This document shows positions 45,051-53,520 of a stretch of DNA of 64,000 bases, one piece after another. Under the pieces are notes generated by a model. It did no database searches. It was not told the DNA's origin and saw nothing but the letters and a program-made list of their open reading frames with translations. Source of the DNA: Rhizobium sp. NXC14 (GTDB taxonomy: Bacteria; Pseudomonadota; Alphaproteobacteria; Rhizobiales; Rhizobiaceae). The translations under genes were made by a program, and so were the position numbers. The stretch spans positions 558,001 through 622,000 of the forward strand of contig NZ_CP021033.1 of the NCBI RefSeq assembly GCF_002117485.1, read 5' to 3'. Every line of letters starts with the position of its first letter. Positions within the stretch are counted from its first letter, which is position 1.

Positions 45051-46122
45051 GCATCGTTTCGGCGGCATCAAAATCCGCAATCTCTACAAGATCTTCGGCC
45101 CCAATCCCACGGCTTATGTCGAAGCGGTGCAGAAGGGCCTGACGAAAGCCGAGCTAAACGCAAAACATGGGCACGTGCTGGGGCTCAGGGATATCAATGT
45201 CGAGATTCCCTCCGGCCGAATCCAGGTCATCATGGGCCTTTCCGGATCGGGCAAATCGACGCTCATCCGGCACATCAACCGGCTGATCGATCCGACATCG
45301 GGCGAAGTGCTGGTCGACGGCATCGATGTCGTGAAGATGAACGAGACCGAATTGCGGACGTTCCGGCGGCAGCAGACCGCCATGGTGTTCCAGAAGTTCG
45401 CGCTTCTGCCGCACCGCAACGTCCTCGACAACACCATTTTCGGTCTCGAAGTGCAGGGTATGGAGCGCGCGAAAGCCGTTGACGTCGCTATGCGCTGGAT
45501 CGAGCGCGTCGGCCTGAAGGGCTTCGAACAAAAATACCCCAACCAGCTTTCCGGCGGCATGCAGCAACGCGTCGGCCTGGCGCGGGCGCTCTCCAATGAT
45601 GCCCCGGTTCTCTTGATGGACGAGGCCTATTCGGCTCTCGACCCCTTGATCCGCACGGATATGCAGACGGTCCTTCTCGATATTCAGAAAGAGATCAAGA
45701 AGACCATCGTCTTCATCACCCACGACCTCGACGAGGCTTTGCGCCTGGGCGACCAGATCGCGATCCTGCGCGACGGCGAGGTTATCCAGCAGGGCACCAG
45801 CCAAGATATCGTGCTGCGCCCTGCGGACGACTACATCGCCAACTTCGTCAAGGAGGTCAACCGAGGCCGGGTCATCCATGTCGAGGCCGTCATGACACCT
45901 CTGCACACCGTGGTGGCGCCGGGCGGTTTGACGATCGCATCGGGCACGACGGTGGAAGAGGCCCTCCGAATGCTGGCTTCGACACCGGACGATGATGCCA
46001 GGGTGGTTTCGCCGTCGGGGGAAACACTGGGCCTTGTCACCTTCCGCCAGCTCGCTGGCGCAATGGTGAATTCGCAGGAGGTGGCCTCCCGACACGACAA
46101 CACCCTTTCGGTCGCGCTCTGA
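45043..46122 (+). CDS. Glycine betaine/choline-type ABC transporter ATP-binding protein (second system)
   Basis: A 359-residue ProV/ChoV-type ATPase starting at MAEHRFGGIK, overlapping the permease by eight bases. Walker A is GLSGSGKSTL, the signature LSGGMQQRVGLARAL, Walker B VLLMDEAYSALDP (Ala in place of the usual Pro), and the switch His is in VFITHDLDEAL. The long pre-Walker extension and the C-terminal regulatory region (RVIHVEAVMTPLHTVV) match the family; the C-terminal CBS-like part is weak. A decayed demethylase fragment follows downstream. Confidence 0.92.
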   Translation: MAEHRFGGIKIRNLYKIFGPNPTAYVEAVQKGLTKAELNAKHGHVLGLRDINVEIPSGRIQVIMGLSGSGKSTLIRHINRLIDPTSGEVLVDGIDVVKMNETELRTFRRQQTAMVFQKFALLPHRNVLDNTIFGLEVQGMERAKAVDVAMRWIERVGLKGFEQKYPNQLSGGMQQRVGLARALSNDAPVLLMDEAYSALDPLIRTDMQTVLLDIQKEIKKTIVFITHDLDEALRLGDQIAILRDGEVIQQGTSQDIVLRPADDYIANFVKEVNRGRVIHVEAVMTPLHTVVAPGGLTIASGTTVEEALRMLASTPDDDARVVSPSGETLGLVTFRQLAGAMVNSQEVASRHDNTLSVAL

Positions 46123-46222
46123 ACCTCCGCAGGCGACCTCTCCCGGCTGGCCGGCGAGACTAGCGCTCGGCGGTCGCCCGGCGAGGCCACAGGGTCATCC
46201 TAGCGTGAAGCATCGAACCGGC

Positions 46223-46869
46223 TTGGCGGCAATTTCCTGCTTGCCGGGATGCAGCCTCGCCAGGGGGCAGAGCCTCGACCTCATCGGCTAGTACGAGCGG
46301 CAACTGACAAAGCTCGGAGTCGACGTCAGGTTCAACTCCTATCGAATATCGAGACCGTCGGCGCCGATGCGTGATCCTGGCGACAGGCTCATATTCTCCC
46401 GAAACCGGCCTCCAGAAAGGCCTGCCATCCGTTGAGACGCTACCCGGCATCGAAAAGGGCCATCACGAGGCCGGTCATGGCGCGACAGGCAAGGCCTGCC
46501 GGCAAGTCCTCCTGCTGGACGAAGATGGCGGCTGGTGCGGCTGCGAACCGCCTGGAAACCTGCCGAAGACGGGCATTCGGCGACAATACTCTCAGCGCAC
46601 GACCGCCGACGTACCGCTGCGCCAGACCCTGAAGAGGCTGGGCTTCAAATGGCCCAGCATGGAACGGCACCACAATGGCGTCACTTTGTGGATCTCAATA
46701 CCGGCGAACGCACCTTTGGGGAGGGCGACAGCTGGTGCTCGCCACGACCAACGCGGCGGCCAGTGCGCGGGGCGAGGAATTGCGCTCGTTAGGCATCGAC
46801 GCCGTCGAGATCGGCGGCTGCGCCGCGCTGCGCCAAGGGCCGGCCGGCGAGTCGGACCTGGAGATCTGA
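46223..46869 (+). pseudogene. Remnant of an StcD/DgcA-type demethylase C-terminal domain
   Basis: Fragments of one protein are scattered over three frames. GNFLLAGMQ is followed, in another frame, by SLDLIG-stop-YERQLTKLGVDVRFNSY with TAG at the expected Trp, then ILATGSYSPETGLQKGLP, then TTADVPLRQTLKRLG, VDLNTGERTF, and finally LVLATTNAAASARGEELRSL. This order is the dinucleotide-binding C-terminal half of trimethylamine/dimethylglycine-type dehydrogenases. The FMN barrel is missing. It lies about 100 bases after the second betaine transporter, so that operon once probably included its own demethylase. Stop codon and frameshifts make it non-functional. Confidence 0.8.
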
Positions 46870-47091
46870 TTCCCGGCCCCGAAAAGCGGCGCGGAAAGCG
46901 TCAACCTGTACATATTGCGCAGGACCAGTCCAGACTGCGTCACGAAAAGCCGATTGACCGACAATATCGGCGCGCGCCAATTGCTCCATCGCCAGGGAAC
47001 ACTAAACTAAGCCCGACCGGGGCCATGATGGTCTACGGTCTGAAAGCCACCGCTCCATCGATTACCCCATATGATGGACGGGGATTACATC

Positions 47092-47117
47092 CATACGCAC
47101 TCCATCCCGTGCGTATG
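47092..47117. repeat. Perfect 9-bp inverted repeat
   Basis: CATACGCAC at 47092-47100 and GTGCGTATG at 47109-47117 are separated by eight bases. It lies in a gene-poor spacer and has no T-run. It could be a regulatory palindrome or a scar of a mobile element; no function can be assigned. Confidence 0.6.
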
Positions 47118-47131
47118 CCAACTGCCTGTCA

Positions 47132-47180
47132 GCCTGCCGAAGGCTATCTCGAGCGGTCCACTTCAGAACCTTCGGCAGGC
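47132..47180. repeat. Perfect 12-bp inverted repeat with 25-base spacer
   Basis: GCCTGCCGAAGG at 47132-47143 and CCTTCGGCAGGC at 47169-47180 are exact reverse complements. It lies 15 bases from the neighbouring 9-bp palindrome. The arm length makes a stable RNA stem possible, but there is no adjoining T-run. Confidence 0.65.
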
Positions 47181-47649
47181 GACTCTTGGATGGCGCCTTG
47201 AATGTGCCCTATGCGCACGCTGGCTAATCGTTTCATCGCGGGATCACCATCAAAGCAGCAGTTCCAAGGCCTTGCCAAGTGCAGCCGGTTCTGTCAGTTC
47301 CTGCCGACTGGCCAGGAAAATCCGACAGATGGGAATTATCGATAAAACATTTAAAAGGTCTGCGTTTCCGACGCCCGCCACGCGCGAGCTCTGCCTGGAT
47401 CGGCTTGCCCCGCCCAGCAATACCGACACCTGGATCAGGTTGAAACTTGCCCGCCTGGCTGCCGCTTACTGCGCTCTGGCTTCTTATCCGCTAATATACA
47501 GCCAAACCTCGTCCGTCATGCCCTGGCAAGGGTGAGGAGAAAGATGACGCTCGGCGACGTGTGAACAAAAAGAGGGACGTGCTTCATTCTGATCCAAGTG
47601 GCCGAAGTGTCGCGTTATGCGCGACGTCAGATGAAATAAGGAGGAGAGC

Positions 47650-48645
47650 ATGACGGAAAACAGCGCCCAGCCATTCTCCTTCCGATTCCACGGTTCGTCA
47701 TTCGACAATATGGTGGAAACCCTCGGCGGCGCTTTCGGCGCGTTTGATGCCGAGCCTGTCGGCCGCGCCAAGGACTTTCATTGGGGATTGGATTTTTCGG
47801 TGGCCGAGAGCGCCGTCCTGCTGACGGGCTATCATGAGGCGGAGTTCCAATTCAACATCGAGCCGACTGTCAGCACGGCGGAGTATCTGTCGCTCGTCGT
47901 GCCGCGCCGTGGCGGCATGGGAGTCACCTATGGGACGCGAAAGGCCGAGGCCCGGCAAGGCAAGCTGCTTCTCTACAATAATTTCGAACCCGACAGCGTT
48001 CTCATGCACGGGCAAGGCAACGTCATCGACGAACTGCTGATCAACTGGCCCGTCATCCTCCAGACGATCGGCCAGACGTTCGAAATACCGTTCAGCGGCT
48101 CGCTCGACCTTCTGCCCGAACTGGATCTGTCGACGCCGGCCGGACGGACGATCGGCAACCTCACCGAAACGATCATTTCAGGGATGCGCGACGGTCCCCT
48201 GCTGCAGTCGCCGATCGCTATGGCTCATATGACCCAGGCGCTCGCCGATCTCGTCGTGCGCATGGTGCCACACCGGCTGTCGCATTTCCTTGACAAAGGC
48301 GCCGCCCTTATCGCTCCGAGGCATGTGCGCAGAGCGATCGAGTTCATGCAGGCCAATATCGATCAGCCGATCACCATGCCAAAGGTGGCGGAAGCGGCCG
48401 GCGTCTCCTGCAGAGCCCTCGAAACCGGTTTCCGCGCGTTCAAGGGAACGTCCCCCGCCGCTTATCTGCTGACGCTTCGTCTGCGCGCCGCACGGCAGGA
48501 TCTGATCGATCCCGAGTGCACGGAGACGATGAAGGCCATCTGCCTCAAATGGGGATTCTTTCATTTCGGCCGCTTTTCTGCGGTCTACAAGGCAACCTAT
48601 GGCGAATATCCTTCCGAAACGAGAAAGCGCATGAGCCGCCGGTAA
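47650..48645 (+). CDS. AraC family transcriptional regulator
   Basis: A 331-residue regulator with AAGGAGGAGAGC before the ATG. The N-terminal region has the beta-rich cupin-like effector domain of the AraC-binding-like type (LSLVVPRRGGMGVTYG, GKLLLYNNFEPDSV). The C-terminal double helix-turn-helix is clear (QPITMPKVAEAAGVSCRALETGFRAFKGTSPAAYL, ICLKWGFFHFGRFSAVYKATYGEYP). It stands alone, convergent with the molybdoenzyme operon, with a hairpin just past its stop. Its target cannot be told; the nearest plus-strand operon is the betaine transporter with the decayed demethylase. Confidence 0.9.
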   Translation: MTENSAQPFSFRFHGSSFDNMVETLGGAFGAFDAEPVGRAKDFHWGLDFSVAESAVLLTGYHEAEFQFNIEPTVSTAEYLSLVVPRRGGMGVTYGTRKAEARQGKLLLYNNFEPDSVLMHGQGNVIDELLINWPVILQTIGQTFEIPFSGSLDLLPELDLSTPAGRTIGNLTETIISGMRDGPLLQSPIAMAHMTQALADLVVRMVPHRLSHFLDKGAALIAPRHVRRAIEFMQANIDQPITMPKVAEAAGVSCRALETGFRAFKGTSPAAYLLTLRLRAARQDLIDPECTETMKAICLKWGFFHFGRFSAVYKATYGEYPSETRKRMSRR

Positions 48646-48655
48646 CTTGCAGCTG

Positions 48656-48693
48656 AAGCGCACCGCGATCTTTCAGCTTCGCTCTTTGCGCTT
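48656..48693 (+). terminator. Rhizobial intergenic hairpin repeat, copy 2, likely terminator
   Basis: AAGCGC at 48656-48661 pairs with GCGCTT at 48688-48693 around the core CGCGATCTTTCAGCTTCGCT, followed by CGGTTTTTAA. It is 11 bases past the AraC gene stop and 8 bases before the end of the convergent 91-residue gene. The same core occurs at 38617-38658. The T-run suits rho-independent termination of the AraC transcript. Confidence 0.6.
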
Positions 48694-48700
48694 TCGGTTT

Positions 48701-48976
48701 TTAAGGCTTGGCCAATCGGTAGTGCACTCGCATTGTCTTCGGATCCCGCTTGACGACTTGAAGCATATCATCACGCTCCGCCAGCGCGCTGAGGTCCCGC
48801 AACACAAGGGCATGCGCGATCCCCAGCATGCGCGCAAAGGAGCGGCTGTCGGACGCGATCCCGAGCTCGGCAGCGACGAGCAGACCGGCCTGCAAGGAGG
48901 TCAGTCGGAGGTCCCTATCCTGCGCCGCAGCGACAAGGGCAAGAAACCGGTCGGCGCCGATAGCCTCGTTGCTCAC
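48701..48976 (-). CDS. Small winged-helix-like protein coupled to the FdhF-type gene
   Basis: A 91-residue protein whose ATG overlaps the stop of the molybdoenzyme by four bases. It is mostly helical with a C-terminal basic hairpin (LALVAAAQDRDLRLTSLQAGLLVAAELG, then MLQVVKRDPKTMRVHYRLAKP), a shape suggestive of a winged helix. No catalytic or metal residues are seen. Coupling suggests a role tied to the oxidoreductase, for example as maturation factor or regulator. No named family can be assigned by reading. Confidence 0.7.
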   Translation of the reverse strand: MSNEAIGADRFLALVAAAQDRDLRLTSLQAGLLVAAELGIASDSRSFARMLGIAHALVLRDLSALAERDDMLQVVKRDPKTMRVHYRLAKP

Positions 48977-51267
48977 GCGGCGTCTCGCTTGCGCAAGGAA
49001 ACCATGATCGATTTCGAGGTCGGCGTATCGCTTTCCTCGCCGGCGCTGCCAAGCGGCACGAGCACGTTCAGTTCAGGGTAATAGCCGGCAATACTGCCCC
49101 GCGGAATATCATAGGGCACGAAGCGGAAATCCCGCGCGATACGTTCGATACCGTCATCGTGCTCGCCGATCACGTCGACACGGTCACCGGCCTCGGCATT
49201 CATCGCCTTCAGATCCGCCGGATGAATGAAGATGACCTGCCGCTCTCCGTAGACACCGCGATATCGGTCATCCAAACCGTAGACAGTCGTATTGTATTGG
49301 TCGTGCGACCGGAACGTCTGCAGAGCGAAACGCCCCTCGCCTCTTCGCGCACGCTGATGCACGGTCTCCTCTGGAAGCGCCGGGCAAGAAAATGAAGCCC
49401 TGCCTGCCGGCGTCTGCCACTCCCGATGGGCGGCCGAGTTGCGCAGATGGAAACCGCGCGGCTTGCGCAGGCGGGCATTGTAGTTTTCAAAGCCGGGAAT
49501 GGTCGCCGCGATATGATCGCGGATGCGGTCGTAGTCGTCGGCGAGTTCCGCCCAGTCGACCACGGAGGAGCCGACCGTCGCCTGCGCAATGCCGGCAATG
49601 ATGGCGACTTCCGAGAGGAGATGCGGCGAGGCCGGCCGGTTGATGCCGGCGGATCCATGCACCATGCTCATTGAATCTTCGACACTGACGAGCTGGCCAC
49701 TGCCGGCAGCGTTCAGGTCCATCTCGGTGCGGCCGAGGCAGGGCAGAATGAAGGACGCCTCGCCGGGCATCAGATGCGAATGGTTCGGCTTGGTGGCGAT
49801 GTGCACCGTCAGTTTCAGCCGCCGCAGCGCCTTTTCGACCAGCGCGCTATCGGGCGTGGCGCGGGCGAAATTGCCGCCAAGGCCGATGAAAGCTTCGGCC
49901 GAGCCATCAAGCATCGCCCCGATTGCGGCAAGGACATTGTGGCCATGGTTGCGGGGGACGGCAAAGCCGAAATGTTTCTCCAGCGCATCGAGGAAATCGT
50001 CCGACGGCTTTTCGTTGATGCCGACGGTGCGGTCGCCCTGCACATTGGAATGGCCGCGAACCGGGCAGAGGCCGGCGCCCGGCTTGCCGATATTGCCGCG
50101 CAGGAACATGAAGTTGGCGATCTCGCGGATCGTCGCCACCGAATGCAGATGCTGGGTCACACCCATCGCCCAGGTGCAGATGACCCGTTCAGCCCTGATA
50201 TAGACCTCGGCCGCCCGTTCGATCTCCTCACGGCTCAGTCCTGACTGGTCCTCGATATCTGCCCAGGCCGTCGCCTCGACCGCGGCCCGGTATTGCGCAA
50301 AACCGGCGCAATGGTCGGCCAGGAACGCATGATCGAGAACCGGCGGCAGACCGGCGGCAATCGCAGCGTCTTCCGCGGCCAGCACCGCCTTTGCCATTCC
50401 ACGCACCGCGGCCATGTCGCCACCGAGCTGCGGCTGCAGATAAAGGCTGGCAATGTCGGTCGAGCCGCCGCGCAGCATCTCGATCTTGTCCTGCGGATCG
50501 GAGAAGCGCTCCAGCCCGCGCTCGCGGACCGGATTGAAGACGACGACCCGCGATCCGCGCATTGCCGCCCGGCGCAGGTCGCCGAGCATTCGGGGATGAT
50601 TGGTGCCGGGGTTCTGGCCGATCACGAAGATCGCATCGGCCTCCTCGAAGTCCTCCAGAAGCACGGTGCCCTTGCCGACACCTACCGCCTGGTTCAGGGC
50701 GATTCCACTTGCCTCGTGACACATGTTGGAACAATCGGGAAAGTTGTTGGTGCCGTAGATGCGCACGAATAGCTGATAGAGGAAGGCAGCCTCGTTGCTG
50801 GCGCGGCCGGACGTATAGAACTCCGCCCGATTGGGATTATCGAGGCCCTTTAGAATGCTGCCGATCTCGGCAAAAGCATCCTCCCACGCCACCGGCAGGT
50901 AACGGTCGCTCGCAGCATCGTAACGCATCGGATGGGTGAGGCGGCCATTGAGCTCCAGCTCGTAATCCGACAGCCGGCGAAGCTCAGAGACCGTGTTCGC
51001 CGCGAAGAAGGCGGGTGTCGCCCGCCTTTCCGTGGCCTCCCATGCGACGGCCTTCACGCCGTTCTCACAGAATTCGAACGACGATCCGTGTTCCGGATCG
51101 CCCCAGGCGCAGCCCGGGCAATCAAAGCCGTCCGGCTGGTTCGCCTTCAGCATCGTCCGCGCCCCCGAGACCGGCATGCCGCTTTGCAGCAATTGTTTGC
51201 CGCAGCTTTTCAGAGCGCCCCAGCCGCCGGCTGCCGCCGATTTCTTCCCAATGAATTTTGTGTCCAT
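48973..51267 (-). CDS. FdhF/YdeP-family molybdopterin oxidoreductase
   Basis: A 764-residue bis-MGD molybdoenzyme of the YdeP group. A short N-terminal cysteine segment (FDCPGCAWGDPEHGSSFEFCENG) replaces the classical [4Fe-4S] motif. Molybdopterin-binding stretches follow (FYTSGRASNEAAFLYQLFVR, DCSNMCHEASGIALNQAVGVGKG, FVIGQNPGTNHPRML), then a C-terminal cap (GVYGERQVIFIHPADLKAMNAEAGDRVDV). There is no twin-arginine signal, so it is cytoplasmic. YdeP-type proteins are annotated formate dehydrogenase-like, yet their substrate is unsettled. Formate from the glutathione pathway nearby is possible but not shown. It is followed by a coupled 91-residue protein. Confidence 0.88.
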   Translation of the reverse strand: MDTKFIGKKSAAAGGWGALKSCGKQLLQSGMPVSGARTMLKANQPDGFDCPGCAWGDPEHGSSFEFCENGVKAVAWEATERRATPAFFAANTVSELRRLSDYELELNGRLTHPMRYDAASDRYLPVAWEDAFAEIGSILKGLDNPNRAEFYTSGRASNEAAFLYQLFVRIYGTNNFPDCSNMCHEASGIALNQAVGVGKGTVLLEDFEEADAIFVIGQNPGTNHPRMLGDLRRAAMRGSRVVVFNPVRERGLERFSDPQDKIEMLRGGSTDIASLYLQPQLGGDMAAVRGMAKAVLAAEDAAIAAGLPPVLDHAFLADHCAGFAQYRAAVEATAWADIEDQSGLSREEIERAAEVYIRAERVICTWAMGVTQHLHSVATIREIANFMFLRGNIGKPGAGLCPVRGHSNVQGDRTVGINEKPSDDFLDALEKHFGFAVPRNHGHNVLAAIGAMLDGSAEAFIGLGGNFARATPDSALVEKALRRLKLTVHIATKPNHSHLMPGEASFILPCLGRTEMDLNAAGSGQLVSVEDSMSMVHGSAGINRPASPHLLSEVAIIAGIAQATVGSSVVDWAELADDYDRIRDHIAATIPGFENYNARLRKPRGFHLRNSAAHREWQTPAGRASFSCPALPEETVHQRARRGEGRFALQTFRSHDQYNTTVYGLDDRYRGVYGERQVIFIHPADLKAMNAEAGDRVDVIGEHDDGIERIARDFRFVPYDIPRGSIAGYYPELNVLVPLGSAGEESDTPTSKSIMVSLRKRDAA

Positions 51268-51360
51268 GCGCCCTGTATTGATGAAGGGCGCTAAACATCA
51301 AGGGCGCACGAATGATGACTCGATAGAAGAAACCTATCGAGAGAGCTGAAGCGCGTGCTT

Positions 51361-53289
51361 CTAACCGGTTTCCTTCAGGGCATGCCCGTTCTCGCGGGAA
51401 TGCGCCAGAATACGGTTGCGACCTTGCGTCTTGGCCTCATAGAGCGCGGCGTCGGCCTCTGCCAAAAGCCGGTTCGGGCTGGTCCGCAGGGTCGCGCCTG
51501 TGGCGCAGGATATGCCGATGCTGGCGGTGACCCGCCCGAACTCGCTGCCGGAATGAATGATATTCTCCTGGGCCAGGCGACGCGCGAATTGTTCGGCGAC
51601 GATCATCGCTCCCTTGGCGCTGGTGTCGGGAAGAAACACGGCGAATTCCTCTCCGCCATAGCGCGCGACGATGTCCGCCGGCCGACTGACGGACTGGCGC
51701 AGACACTTGCTGACGACGCGCAGGCATTGGTCGCCGGCGGGATGGCCATAGGTATCATTATAGGCTTTGAAGCGGTCGATATCGACCATCAGCAGGCTGA
51801 ATGGCGTATTTTTCCTGGCGGTGCCCGCCGTCTCACGTGCGAAGGCCTCGTCGAAAGCGCGGCGATTGACAATGCCGGTGAGCCCGTCGGTCTCGGCAAG
51901 ATTCTTCAATTGCTCCGCCGACAGCCTCAGCGCGATCTCCGCCTGTTTCGTCGCCGTGATGTCCGAGACGACGGCCATCGCCGTGCCATCTCCGGCAATC
52001 CTTGTGCGGATGCTGCGCCAATCACCGTTGTGAAGCTGAATTTCCTCATCCTTATTGCTGTGCAGGGAAGCGGCTGCGGTCTTGATCCACTCTTCCGCAT
52101 TACCCTCTGCGACAGCGGGCCGCTCGCCGGTTTCGACGACGCGGCGCAGGATGTCGCTGATATGCGCGCCAACGACACGGGCAGCCCCGGAGAGCGGAAA
52201 GGCGTCACGGTATTGATCGTTGCAAAAGAGAAGAAAGCCTTTGCTGTCATACATGGCGATGCCGTCCGACATGTTCGCCATCGCATGCGACAACAGCTTC
52301 TTGCTTTCGCGCAGCTCCCGCTCCAGCGCTGTGCGCTCCGTTACGTCACGCGTTACGCCCGCAAGACCGATGATCCGTCCCTGCTTGTCCCGCACCGGCA
52401 CCTTGGAAGCAAGCAGGAAGCGGCCTTCGATCCGCTCGTTGGAGTCGATCAGCGGCGTCCCTGTCTCCATCACCTGCTGCTCGAGATGATACAATTCCTC
52501 AGCGAGCGGCTGCGACATCAGATTGAAATCCGACAATCCGGTCATCTCCGCCGTCGTTCTGAAACGGAAGAGGCGCGTCATGTTTTCATTGACGGTAATG
52601 AACCGGCTGTTTCGGTCCTTCACGTAGAGATAGTCCGGCGATTGCGAAAATGCCGTCACCAGGATGCTTCGTTCGAGTTCCCATTGCTGCGTCTTCAGGA
52701 GCACAAAGCCACCGATCACGGTCGCCAGACAATTCAAGGCCGTCAGGGGAAAGCCCACTCCGGCCAGAACATGGGCGGTCACGAGAGTGGGAAGCAGGGC
52801 CATCGCTGCAACCAGTATCGCGCCAAGGGCAAGGCCCAGCAGAACAACGTCCGTGAAGCCAGGAGATCTCTTGCGGGTCCAGAAATGGCCGGCCACGCCG
52901 ATGCCGGTTGCGAATGCAATTGTGATAATCCCGTCGACCATCGCCGTGCCGCCGACAGCAAAGCGAAAGACGATCGCCAGCGACGCAGCAAAAGCCGCCG
53001 CAATCGGCCCCCCGAACATACCGGCCAATGCAAGCGGCGAAAAACGCAGGTCGATATAGATGCCAGGATGGAATTCGATCGCAAGCAGTATGGATCCGAT
53101 GGAGGCGCCGCCAGCTATTATCCCGAAGGCGATCTTCTCCTGCCTGAAGGAACGGCGCTGAAACTGGATCGAAAAGAGCGCCCAGAGCGACATCGCCAGA
53201 GACACGAAGGAAAGGTTGCCACCAAATTGCGTCCAGATGCCATTCACCGCGTTGGGTCCACCTTCCAAACCATGTAACAACCCTGTCAT
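51361..53289 (-). CDS. Membrane-anchored PAS-GGDEF diguanylate cyclase
   Basis: A 642-residue protein. The N-terminal part has about six membrane helices of 5TMR-LYT type (LSFVSLAMSLWALFSIQF, IAFGIIAGGASIGSILLAI, VVLLGLALGAILVAAMALL). Two PAS domains follow (SPDYLYVKDRNSRFITVNENM with a GLAGVTRDVTERTALE end; ISDGIAMYD-like second with WRSIRTRIAGDGTAMAVVSDIT). The GGDEF domain has DGLTGIVNRRAFDEA and the active site RYGGEEFAVFLPD. The product-inhibition I-site RPAD lies five residues before GGEEF, so an active, feedback-regulated c-di-GMP synthase is expected. No EAL domain. The ATG at 53289 is chosen; a GTG two codons earlier is possible. Confidence 0.93.
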   Translation of the reverse strand: MTGLLHGLEGGPNAVNGIWTQFGGNLSFVSLAMSLWALFSIQFQRRSFRQEKIAFGIIAGGASIGSILLAIEFHPGIYIDLRFSPLALAGMFGGPIAAAFAASLAIVFRFAVGGTAMVDGIITIAFATGIGVAGHFWTRKRSPGFTDVVLLGLALGAILVAAMALLPTLVTAHVLAGVGFPLTALNCLATVIGGFVLLKTQQWELERSILVTAFSQSPDYLYVKDRNSRFITVNENMTRLFRFRTTAEMTGLSDFNLMSQPLAEELYHLEQQVMETGTPLIDSNERIEGRFLLASKVPVRDKQGRIIGLAGVTRDVTERTALERELRESKKLLSHAMANMSDGIAMYDSKGFLLFCNDQYRDAFPLSGAARVVGAHISDILRRVVETGERPAVAEGNAEEWIKTAAASLHSNKDEEIQLHNGDWRSIRTRIAGDGTAMAVVSDITATKQAEIALRLSAEQLKNLAETDGLTGIVNRRAFDEAFARETAGTARKNTPFSLLMVDIDRFKAYNDTYGHPAGDQCLRVVSKCLRQSVSRPADIVARYGGEEFAVFLPDTSAKGAMIVAEQFARRLAQENIIHSGSEFGRVTASIGISCATGATLRTSPNRLLAEADAALYEAKTQGRNRILAHSRENGHALKETG

Positions 53290-53520
53290 ACACAATAGTG
53301 GTTTGGGCTTCGTTAAATCGGGCAGCTGGATGCCCTATTCACCGGCTGATGCACCAGATATCACGCTCCTCTACGGATTCTTGCTGGGTTGGCGCCCTTG
53401 CCCCGGGCCATCGCAGGCCAAGGTTCCTCGTTTTAGCTCCGATTCCACCCGGAAGCGTTATTGGTTAGACTGCAGTGTCGAGCACGAGCGGCAAACGAAT
53501 ATGGGATGCGGATAGCTGAC

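Larger units (their letters stand above)
46870..47649. other. Gene-poor spacer between demethylase remnant and AraC gene
   Basis: No convincing gene is seen. Open frames here lack ribosome-binding sites and recognisable motifs. The stretch contains two inverted repeats (47092-47117 and 47132-47180). It probably contains further decayed sequence and, in its last 100 bases, the promoter of the AraC-type regulator. Confidence 0.5.

Noticed and set aside
46371..47201. 276-codon frame downstream of the second betaine ATPase
   Set aside because: Only short parts resemble a flavoprotein and neighbouring frames hold the other parts; treated as a pseudogene, not an intact gene.
47071..47535. 154-codon frame before the AraC gene
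   Set aside because: No ribosome-binding site, no recognisable motif, and it runs through two inverted repeats.
51355..53277. 640-codon plus-strand frame opposite the diguanylate cyclase
   Set aside because: Antisense to a complete 5TMR-PAS-PAS-GGDEF protein; low-complexity basic translation.
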